Assembly: GCA_003118195.1 (NCBI GenBank)
Contig: BEXV01000768.1
Location: 81,392-145,391 of the forward strand
Source of the DNA: Hemicentrotus pulcherrimus
Taxonomy: Eukaryota > Echinodermata > Echinoidea > Camarodonta > Strongylocentrotidae
Direction of reading: 5' to 3'
DNA length: 64,000 bases
Made by a program: the position numbers and the translations under genes. Each line of letters opens with the position of its first letter. Positions within the stretch are counted from its first letter, which is position 1. Shown in pieces: positions 1-9,164 of the stretch. Below the pieces are notes generated by a model. It had not been told where the DNA came from and searched no databases. It saw only the letters and a list, made by a program, of their open reading frames with translations.

Positions 1-597
1 TATGTGGTTACATTACGAAAATGGCCTGTTCAGAAAAATACAGGAGCCGAGTTGTAAGCCATAACAGTTATAAAAACTCGCTACGCACTCGTCTTCTTAA
101 AGGGGATAGAGGAATATCCGACTTTAATAGCAAGATAATCTGAATAAAAGCAGAAATATCAAAAAAACAGATTGGTGAAAGATGGGACAAAATTGGCATA
201 AACAGGAAGAAAGCTTTGAATTTATATAACTCGAGATCGTTATAGAGTGACTTAGTTATTGACGTAGTGGTAATCCTACGATGATATATTATTTCCAATC
301 TGATCCTCCGTTAGCTCCTACATAGGTGGATTTCATTTTTAATGGGAGGCATGCTATCAATAATGTAAGCCGACCTACTTGAATCATCGGGTCGTACCGT
401 TTGGTCAGGCGGTTACCCGACTTTTCGTGAACCAAGGGCGGAAGATGACGCGACCTTTCAAAGATTTTCCGTAAGGTTTCACAAAATGTCGGGTAAATTG
501 GACCAGATCATTTGTAGATAAAAGGGGTTTCATTTCACAAAAATTACCCCGATATGTCATGAATAAAGGGGCATGTTTTGGCAAAAGGTCGGGTTAC

Positions 598-648
598 GCG
601 ACCACCCGACCCGAAGCGATCACCCGACCCGACGCGATCACCCGATGA
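598..648. repeat. 18-bp minisatellite, about 2.5 units
   Basis: The unit CACCCGACCCGAAGCGAT is followed by the same unit with one change (GACGC for GAAGC) and a partial third. It lies in a 1-kb stretch with no credible gene. Confidence 0.7.
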
Positions 649-1089
649 GTCGAAGTTATCTAGATCTAAGTGACCTATTTGAATTGCAGCATCGGGAATG
701 CTACTTAGGAGAAAAAGTAAAATTCATGTTTTTTCTCTTTTTTTGTACTGACGGAGTTGTCCATATTTTGATTGACTTAATTGATACTTTGAGGTTCGCA
801 CGCACATATATTATTTAGTGATCTATTCCTACAAGCATTCATAAGTTTCTTTTGATTTGTTTCGTTTATTTCCTACTTTCACAAACCAGTGGATACAATC
901 ATATTTTTGCTTTAACATTACTCTATCACGAACGAAAACACCTTTAAAAAAACAATCTTAAGTATTTTCGATAGCCTTAACTTGCCCTTCCCCTACCGAA
1001 CTGTACGAGCGTCAAATCCAAACATGATTATGTTGGGATAAACAAGATTAATATGGTATTGAAACTGCATTTGATACCTTTTCTCGAAA

Positions 1090-1311
1090 GGTCAGTGAAA
1101 ATTTGAGCAAAATCCGATTAAATAAAATAAGAAGGTTATGAATGTTTGAAGTGGTGATCAATCATACTTGAACTTTTCTTTTTAAAGCAAATGGGAGGGG
1201 AGCTTGCAAGATACATCGCAGAGTTGCCAATTTGTGTTTGATTGATCGCAGCTTCAAATACTCATAACCTTCTTATTTCTAAATCGGATTTTGCTCAAAC
1301 TTTCACTGACC
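1090..1311. mobile_element. Foldback/MITE-like element with ~75-bp inverted arms
   Basis: The left arm starts GGTCAGTGAAAATTTGAGCA (1090) and runs to the GATCAATCA near 1163. The right arm is its near-perfect reverse complement and ends TTTCACTGACC at 1311. The unpaired centre is about 70 bp and non-coding. Confidence 0.75.
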
Positions 1312-1450
1312 TCTTCCTCTAATTTGTCTGCTTCTCTTGAAACCAACTTAATATCAGGGTGGATTTCCCCTTTATTACTTGTTACAAATGTTTGGTTGAC
1401 GTTTTAATACGATAATGTTTCAGGTCTACCAAGTGTATTTAGCTGAGTTC

Positions 1451-1985
1451 TTTAAAGGTACTATGTCCCATTTGCAGGCCCGAAAAATGAAAAGGTTAAA
1501 TTCCAACGGCATTTGAAAGATAGCACTAATTTAGAACTTCCCTAAAAAAAAGGTGGGGCTTGCAAATGTCTTCAAGTGGGAAAATAACGACTTTTAGTTG
1601 TCAAATCGACTATAGAGCCAATACGTAATAATCTTGATTATCAGACCATTGTACCGAATGGTCAAACGTGTTATGCTGCGCAAAGATTCAATCACTTTAA
1701 TTTTGGCCATCACAAGAAGTGGGTTATTGATGTAAACAAATGCTCATGTACCCTTTACAGCTCATTTTATGCATGTTAATACCAAAAAAGAAAAAAAACC
1801 AGTCAGTCACTCAATAGTGTCTGACAGTGAAGTCTAGCAAGTAAATGGGTTTCCTTGCATAATTTGAATATAAGGACACTGCTAAAGTAAATATTTTACA
1901 GATAGGACATACATGACATATTCATAATTCCTGCAAAGTTCTACAGAATTTTAGGCTGGCTGCAAAAGGGACATAGTACCTTTAA
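1451..1985. mobile_element. MITE family A, complete copy (TTAA-bordered)
   Basis: Terminal inverted repeats of about 28 bp: TTTAAAGGTACTATGTCCCA at the left, mirrored by GGGACATAGTACCTTTAA at the right. A TTAA lies at each end, as expected of a piggyBac-type target site. There is no ORF inside. A diverged full copy is at 2830-3375 and a terminal fragment at 46492-46650. Confidence 0.8.
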
Positions 1986-2004
1986 CATAATTTGTTATGA
2001 TACA

Positions 2005-2340
2005 TGGGGCCGATTTCTGTCAAACTTCACATTCTGTTTCCTTGTATTCTTCTGCTTTTACCCAACTCTACCTTCATAATGACAACGATTTATTCATGTT
2101 AGTAGGTCTCTACTCGGTACATAATTATTCAGGCAAATTCTTGATCATCACATCCTAATGAGGCCGATTTCTTTCAAACTCTCACCAACCTGTTCCTTCG
2201 ATGTTGTTTTCTTCTGCAAATGAACTCTTCTTGTTACGAGGATTGCATTGATTTTACAATAACGACGTCACAAAGGTCTACTCGGTATATTCAGGGGAGT
2301 TCTTGAAGGTCATTTTCTCATGAGGCCTGGGATAGAGCAT
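2005..2340 (-). repeat. Tandem partial copies of HDX-like terminal exon and 3' flank
   Basis: The 3' end of the last HDX-like exon (2278-2340, containing ACTCGGTATATTCAGG and CATGAGGCCTGG in plus orientation) recurs in degraded form at about 2104-2165. The flank (GAGGCCGATTTCTTTCAAAC, 2161-2180) recurs at about 2007-2026 (GGGGCCGATTTCTGTCAAAC). This gives roughly two extra units with a period near 165 bp. The copies carry small indels and are not open in frame. Confidence 0.6.
2089..2094 (-). terminator. Candidate poly(A) signal for HDX-like gene
   Basis: AATAAA on the minus strand, about 185 bp downstream of the TAG stop at 2278-2280. It lies inside a degenerate repeat of the terminal exon region. 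Inferred from position only. Confidence 0.35.
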
Positions 2341-5129
2341 TCCCGTACCAATCACCATACGATCCTTATTGACGATGTAAATCTCCTCGCCTGTGATGAG
2401 AGAACAGAGTTTAAAGATAAACTTGAGTTCTGGTATTAAAAAAAGAAGAAAATAAATTCTCACAGAATCTAACAAAACTTACACTGAATGTTCAAGATTA
2501 CAAATAAATGTCATGCGCCAAACAATTTTGGAAGAAAATGTATACCGGCTGAGTAATGAGCATGGAAAGACAAGGAAATAAAGGTAGTTCTAGCCCCGAC
2601 ACCGTTTGTGTTGTCCCATTATACATCTTTCTGTGTACAGTGATGGTTACTTTACAAAGACTGGGCCAAATTTATGATGATTTTGATGACTCCAGAACCT
2701 TGCAGTACACACCAATACTTACATGATATATGATCAACTTTTTCTGATCCATTCCACAACTTTTCTTTCACAATGCAATCGCATTACCAGAACTCACCTT
2801 TATCTTTAAGGGATAAATTTAGTTTTTAAAAAAAAAGGTACTATGCCCCATTGCGGGCCAAAAAATGAAAAGGTTAAATTTCAACGGCATTTGAAAGATT
2901 ATACTAATTCAGGACTTCTCTCAAAACGAAAGGGCTTGAAAATGTCTTTATAAGTGGGGAAAATAACGAGCATTAGTTGTCGAATCGACTTTAGAGATTG
3001 CAATCCATTTAGTGAGAATCTGATTTTCAGACCATTGTACCGAATGGTCGTACGTTTTGTGCTGCGCAAAGATTTCATCAGTTTAATTTTGGCCATTACA
3101 AGAATTGGGTTATTGATATAGAAAAAAATTAATGCTCATGTACCCTTCACAGCTCAGTATGTATGTTAATACCACCCCAAAAGCCAGTCAGTCACTCAAT
3201 AGTATATGGCAGTGAAGTCCAGAACGTAAACGGGTTTCCTTGCATAATTTGATTATTAGGACAATGATAACGTTTAAATTTCACAGATAGGACGTACATG
3301 ACACATTCATAATTCCTGCAAAGTACTATAGAATTTGATGTTGGCTGCAAATGGGACATAAGTACATCTTTAAAGCATTTAATTTAACATGCATGCTTGT
3401 TCGTAATAGCGCGCTAAATTAACTGTCGCCAAAAAAAAAAAAAAAGCCGCCACGGTTTTTTAACGTGTAAATGAATGGCAAATGCGGGAAACAAAGGAAA
3501 TGCGTGTTCACTGAGTGTTATAAGATACACAATGTAAAGTGTTTAAATTTTATGTCATATCTGAACGAGTTTTGAATAAACATATTTATCGAGAGATCAA
3601 ATTAATGTGCAAATAGGCTCGTCGAAAACAGATAGTGAAAGAGAGGGTAAAAAAAGGAGTGAGAAAAAGAGGAAGAGAGAAAGGACAGAAATAAAGAAAG
3701 GGACGGGGGAATGGATTAGAGAGAGAGATATTGGACTTGAGAGAGAGAGAGAGAGAGAGAGAGNACAGACAACATTAATGAAAGAATAAGAGCACAAAAT
3801 AATGAGCATATTATGACTACCTATCTTTGAGGCTTTGGATTGTATGAGATAACATTGTTATCACATATTGAAAGGAACATTACTGGTATTCAAGATCTTG
3901 GAACTAAATGCACATTGAAGATGCATGAAAATGAAAAATGAAAAAATATCCTGTTATGCTTGATTCTCTACAACTTTCATCTCTTCCATGAAGATGTTGT
4001 TGACCGACCGCAACAAAGCAAAACATGAAGAGAAAGGAAAAATAGAAGAGGAATAACTCATTTAGAAGACTTCAGTACAAAATTATAGTCAACCTGATTT
4101 TATGACCCCTTCTCCGTCCCCCAGCATGTCCATCTCATCCTCCTCCTCATTGGTCAATTCAGGGTTCATCTTCGCGCGCCCATGTACAGGCTGACCAATC
4201 CCCATAGACGTCTCATGCTTGTTATTCTCCTTGATGCCGCTCTCCGCGTTCTCGCCTTGGTCGTCCAAGCCCGCGTCGTCGGCGCTGGGACTTTCGTCGT
4301 CGAGTCCGTCGGGGTCGAAGTCGCTATCGCTCGAGACCTGCTTGTGGATGTACTCGGCCATGGGGTGGTCTTTGTTCACTTTGGAGAAGTACTGGAGAGC
4401 GATCGGGGTGCCACAGACATAGGCCGATCGATCGGGCGTGGACACGGTAGCGAGAAGGGACTCGCATCCAAGTTGCTCCAAGCGATCCAACTGCAATGAC
4501 AAAATATTTACCAATTTATTTATGATTTGTCTATTGCATTTCGATACGCACCCTTAAACCCTTGCACAAGATGAGTCATCATTATTTGCCTGATGCAGGA
4601 CTGCAGTTTGCACCTTAAAGGTCGGTGGACAACCAAATATAAGTTGATTCCTGTTGAATTGCAGGGCTGCATACAGCTCACATTTTGTTATTCAAACATC
4701 TAAATATATTTTTTAAAATATATTTTCAAAACATTTGTTAAAGTAATTTTCTCAGACATGCTAAGCCCCACCCTAAAAAAAGCTTCAGATCTCACAAGTT
4801 CATCTTGTGACATCATCTGTCAATAATTAGTGAGCTAACAAGAGACAATGGTTTGCAGCTTCACCAGAGCTGACCTCCTGTTTACAATAGACCATACAAT
4901 ACCAACATATGAGTTGCTATGTCAGGCATGCTGTAGCAAATTCATGAAAAAAAAGATAATGCGGAGGTATTTTATGAAAGAATGCAATTCTTAATACGTG
5001 AGCATGTGCTGAGCTGAGGGGAAGTTACATACCACTGTTTCTTGCTAGCTCGCTAATGATTGACAGATGATGGGGAAAAGGGAGAACGAGAAAGGGAGTA
5101 TTTGAGAGAGATAGAGAGGGAGAGAGATT

Positions 5130-5160
<31 letters not shown>

Positions 5161-8060
5161 GGGATATAGGATAAGGGAAACATTAAATAGAGACTTCACA
5201 AGTTTCCTTGACGAAGCCTTTAACAATTTTGGACGTATAGCTTCATTCAGAAAACCCTTTCTTTTAAATAGAAATCTGACAAATTGTCAAATAAAAAAAA
5301 ACATTAAAAAAACATAACGACCTTCTAATGAATCTAATGAGAATAGCGTCAGTAAAAAGCCCTAAAGTGATATAATTTTGAAATGAAACCATAATATCGA
5401 AAATAATATCGCTAGTGATATTCGTTAGTCTCGCAATGTGGTCAATAAGGGATCTAAGAGATCACGACGTTTCGTGCGCCGCTGCAACACTTCGTCAGGT
5501 GATAAAAACTAATGTAAGCAAGCGTGTTATATACTCTACGGGAGGACCGGCGCGGCGCAGCGGTCAATAATTCGATCGATAATTGGAACAATAACGCACA
5601 ACCATAGTAGGTTACAAAACACTTCAATCTATGAAGAAAGAACAAACACTGTGACACACGAATGACGAAAAGAGATGAAGACACGAGGCCACCAAAATAA
5701 GGAAATACATTAGAAATAACAACATTACAACAAGTATGTTTCAACAATACGATAACATACAAAAGGAGAAGAAAAGTAAAGGAAGAAGGTAATAAAACCG
5801 AAAGCAGAGATTTAAAAAAAGGAGGAAATGTAAAGAAAGAAAGAAGAAGAAAAAAAAAAAAGCAGAGAAAGAAAGGGAAAGAAAAGAAAAGAACAACAGA
5901 ATAGAAATACTAGAAAAAGAAAAGAAACACCCCAAAGGCAATTCCACGTGGGCAACGATATACAGGTTTATATTAATATTATTCAAACTTATGGATGTTT
6001 TTTTTTTCCTGGGGACCTATTGACGAGTTATTCCATTAACCTGATATTAATGAATGAACTACAATACTTGGAATCCAGTCCGCATACATTACTTCTTGAT
6101 ATGTCGGGAAAGCCTCGAGCAAGCTTCTTAGGTTATCTTAAAGAAGTTTCGTTCAAAATGTATGCATTCAATTGAACACGTTAGTAAACCGGTCTATTGC
6201 ATAGCTTTTCTTTTGCAAAGAGTTGATAAGTGATCAGGCGACCGGCACTTCCCAATCCATTATAATTATCTTGGCAAGTTTAACAATACAATGCCTTGCG
6301 AACATTGTCAAGAGAGTGTCTGAACTCGGACTTACAGAAATATGTAATATCAAAATAATGGCCCTGATTGGGAAATTCTCATGAGCCGGCGAGCATATTT
6401 CATGAGTCGGTACCACTTATAACCCTTGAGATATTGTTTAAAAATGGCACTGGGTACCTTTGCAAAAGATGTAAGAAAGTGTAAGAAACATAAGTTCTCC
6501 TGGTCAGCGAAAAACCCAATGGTAATCGGCATATTTGGGTTTTCAGTCATTCCCTTCCCCTAAACATCTCACAATAAAATTCATCCCGAGTTACATTATT
6601 GGATTAACTTACATTCATCTGGATTTGCTCCACGATTCGTCTTATTTCGTGGTGCCTCATTTCTGGGGATTCCTTTGGTGGTGGCATCATCTTGACCGAG
6701 GGGTAGACGGTGAAGCTTGGTGGGGACATCCCCTGTTGTGGATGCCCCGGGAGTACACTCCCTGGCATCATTCTAGCTCCTCTAGGACCAGGGTAGAACC
6801 CTCGAATCGGCGTCTGGTGGTACCCGATGTCTTCATCCTGCATGGACGCCGCTGACATGACCGGAGATGGAACCGATCCTAGCGGGGAAGAATGGTTGGA
6901 TCTCTGTGATGTCGGTACCTGTGCCGCAGGCGTTGCAATGGTTGCTTGAGGCGGCATGCTATTAGGCAGCATGCCGTCAGTAGCGGTTACCGATGGCGGG
7001 TAACCTGTGGCGGATTGTCCTTGAAGATACGGTGGAATCGAACGATTTGGCATGCGTGGCGAAGTATGTTGCAGGGCATGTACCTGTATGGCGGGTTGCT
7101 GGTGGTTTTGGCTCGTTGGTACCAACTGCGTTAGCGCCATTTGGTTCACCTGCGATTGATGGGGTTCATTGTGTTGCGGATTAGATGCCTCTGAGCCATG
7201 GACAGCGCCCTCTCCGGGTGTTCCACCAGGGAGCGGCTGCTGCTGAGGCGGCGTCGTGCCAGGTCCATGTTGCTTCGCCATGTGCGGTAAGAAAAGCATC
7301 TGGGTCTGGCGGGGTGGTGCCATGGTTAAGGTTTGGATTTTGGCGGATGGCATTCCCTCGCTACATTCTCCTGGGGGTACATGGTCAATATAACTCTGCA
7401 TGCATGCCCTTTGGACTTCTTCCAAGCGTCGCTTTCTCCGCTGGTTACCGATCCAATTCTAGATTTTAAATATTCAACAACGAAAGACATAAAATTAAAC
7501 TCATTATAACTAACCGGAATTTATGTCAGGTATCGTATTGCTTGATTATAAAACACAATCCAATGGAGCTTTATATAGGCAGAACAGAATGTCCTAAATC
7601 TATTATTTGTTAGGAAAGGATATCTCTCTTATTTTTTCCCTTCACTAAGCGAAAATCGGGAGGGCTCGTGCGATATCCCAAATCATATTCCCCAAGAAAA
7701 AAAATCTCCCACTCTAACACTGACCATGCGTCTGCCCTTGACTGAAACAAAACAGATATAAATAGAGAGAGAGAGAGAGAGAGACAGACAGAGAGTGAGA
7801 CAGACAGGGACAGGGACCGAAAGAGAGGGAGCAAGAAAGAGAGAGAGTATTGAGCGAGGAAGGGGAACGGAAGGGAGAAAGAGAAGTATAGGACCATCAA
7901 ATCCAATTGTAATGCTTACCCTAACGACATCGAATTCCAGGGCTGCTTCTTGTGCGCATTGCTGGATCTTTTCCTGATACATGAGGCTCTGACCGACCAT
8001 CCCTTGCTCAAAATATTTCATCAGGGTTCGTTTCTGCTCCAGTGTGAATGTGTGTCTCAT
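2278..8060 (-). CDS. HDX: HDX-like divergent homeobox protein (4 exons)
   Basis: Probable nuclear DNA-binding regulator. Exons on the minus strand: 8060-7920 (exon begins 8066 after an AG), 7458-6613, 4490-4094 and 2390-2278. Phases join cleanly (0, 0, 1) and give about 498 aa. The homeodomain is at the extreme N-terminus (residues about 2-58). It starts MRHTFTLEQKRTLMKYFEQG, continues through QCAQEAALEFDVVR, and crosses the first intron into helix 3, NWIGNQRRKRRL, with the W, N and R expected at positions 48, 51 and 53. The N-terminal placement and the QCAQE...VVR.W.GN.RRK pattern match the first homeodomain of HDX as I know that family. Exon 2 encodes a long P/Q/S-rich tail; exon 3 is acidic after residue 380. 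The second homeodomain of vertebrate HDX is not seen. The donor after 4094 is weak (GTTGAC); if it is unused, the protein ends at the TGA at 4089-4091. The ATG at 8060 is chosen because the homeodomain begins there; a 5' UTR exon was not found. Confidence 0.72.
2410..2819. mobile_element. MITE family B (TTAA-bordered)
   Basis: The left end TTAAAGATAAACTTGAGTTC is mirrored by the right end GAACTCACCTTTATCTTTAA, giving terminal inverted repeats of about 26 bp with TTAA at both borders. It sits in the last intron of the HDX-like gene. A partial copy in opposite orientation lies at 42985-43172 and a diverged internal copy at about 10110-10225. Confidence 0.7.
2830..3375. mobile_element. MITE family A, second copy
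   Basis: Collinear with 1451-1985 over its length, including shared internal blocks such as AGACCATTGTACCGAATGGT and CAGTCAGTCACTCAATAGT. The ends are more degraded (GGTACTATGCCCCATT and GGGACATAAGTACATCTTTAAA). Non-coding. Confidence 0.8.
3737..3764. repeat. GA microsatellite
   Basis: A run of GA dinucleotides ending at an ambiguous base (N at 3764), in a purine-rich stretch of about 130 bp. The open frames over this stretch are compositional artefacts. Confidence 0.85.
5106..5156. repeat. GA microsatellite in HDX-like intron 2
   Basis: Interrupted then uninterrupted GA repeats inside the 2.1-kb intron between 4490 and 6613. The intron also holds AG-rich low-complexity sequence at 5760-5930. 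Confidence 0.8.
5440..5560 (-). other. GC-rich patch with hammerhead-like core, possible retroelement relic
   Basis: On the minus strand CTGACGA (5498-5492) is followed 18 nt later by GAAAC (5473-5469), with a short GTG/CAC pairing between. This has the order of the CUGANGA...GAAA core of hammerhead ribozymes, which are known from Penelope-like retroelements. I could not identify a convincing stem III or cleavage triplet, so this is a partial match only. Confidence 0.25.
7766..7900. repeat. GA/GACA-rich low-complexity tract
   Basis: A GA run followed by GACA/GGGA-rich sequence in the first intron of the HDX-like gene (between 7458 and 7920). Open frames across it are compositional. Confidence 0.75.
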
Positions 8061-8645
8061 GGGAATCTAAAGAAAAATGAAAGATAAGCATAGAGAAGAA
8101 AATAACAATAAATGAAAGTCATTCAGTAACGAAGTTAGAGGACCATGTGCACCTTCCCAAGTTACCAATAACAAAACAAACAATCAATCAATTAAACAAA
8201 CACACACGCACACCCACACACAAACTGATAAACGAGACTAGGTCCGACCATCTTTTGCTCAAAATATTTCATCAGGGTTCGTTTCTGTTACAGTGTGAAC
8301 GTGTGCTTCACATGGAAATCTAAGAAAATAAAAGAAAAGAAAGTGAAAGACCACGCAGAAATGACTTAAGAGGAGCTCACTTCAAATGACAAAAGAAAGA
8401 AAACAAACAAATAAACAAACAAACACAAGCTGATGCACATTAAAAAGCCATCCCCTGCTCAAAATATATTTCGTCAGGATTCGTTTTAAATGTAAACATG
8501 TGCCTCATTCGAAACTACGAAAAGAAACGAAAAGGAGACATAGTGAAAGGCATACGCGGTAACGAGTTCGAAGGCCTCGAGCCCACTATCCTATTACCCC
8601 CTATCCTATTACAAGAAAGCCAACAAACAGACAGCAAACAAACAT
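7975..8645 (-). repeat. Homeobox exon and two degraded tandem copies upstream
   Basis: The first half of the homeobox exon with its splice acceptor and upstream intron (7975-8225) is repeated at 8226-8430 and 8431-8645. All three share a block like CTCAAAATATTTCATCAGGG followed by an AAAC-rich stretch. In the first copy the codon after ATG is TGA (minus strand), and the second has lost further matches, so both look like pseudoexons. Period about 205-250 bp. Confidence 0.75.
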
Positions 8646-8963
8646 AATGTGAAAATTATATAAATGAAGTAAACAATAGGTCAAAGGTCCTGAGCAACTT
8701 CTTCATGGACAACTTTATCACCTGAACATTTCCCCCAGACAACTACGTCAATGACCGATCTGACAAATACCTGACTTATAGTTTATTTTGTTTAATTCAT
8801 ATTAATCCTTTTACTATCTTCTTTAAATACGTAATCCCCTTTAACTCCGTGAGTAATCGCATGAGATATTTCCTCCCTAAAAATTATTCCATGTATTAGG
8901 CTTAATTTTTTAGGTCGCCTTTTGTTTGTTTCGGGGGGGGGGTGCATTATTGATGATGATTTT

Positions 8964-9162
8964 CGACCTGACCGCTAAGAAAGCATGTATATATTGCTTG
9001 TAATAAGCTACCAGGGGGTTAACGGCTTTAAGGCGGCTCCGAGGAACTTGATAATGAGGATTAATGCGGTACCAAAGGGAACGAGCGCAATGGCTTGGTT
9101 TCGAACCCGTGACCTCCTGGTTACGAGTGTCCACTGCTCTACCACTGAGCTATCTCGGCTCC
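8964..9162 (-). mobile_element. tRNA-derived SINE, copy 1
   Basis: Read on the minus strand, it begins with a tRNA-like head: GGAGCCGAGATAGCTCAGTG (A-box region) and later GGGTTCGAAACC (B box). A non-tRNA body follows, ending near GCTTTCTTAGCGGTCAGG. A second copy with the same head and body is at 34965-35161. Because the body is shared and extends beyond tRNA length, this is a retroposon and not a functional tRNA gene. Confidence 0.8.
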
Positions 9163-9164
9163 CC

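Noticed and set aside
598..648. CRISPR-like array
   Set aside because: Only 2.5 adjoining 18-bp units without spacers, in an animal genome.
573..818. 81-residue ORF
   Set aside because: Starts in the 18-bp minisatellite (repeated HPTR-type residues) and has no similarity I recognise.
3607..3789. Glu/Arg-rich 60-residue ORF
   Set aside because: Lies on a GA-rich microsatellite tract and includes an ambiguous base; mirrored by a Ser/Leu-rich ORF on the other strand.
6535..7469. Plus-strand ORFs over the HDX-like exon 2
   Set aside because: Shadow frames of a GC-richer coding exon; the minus-strand frame has matching splice phases and the homeodomain helix.
9030..9162. tRNA gene on the minus strand
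   Set aside because: A and B boxes are present, but the match continues into a shared non-tRNA body also found at 34965-35161. This marks a SINE.
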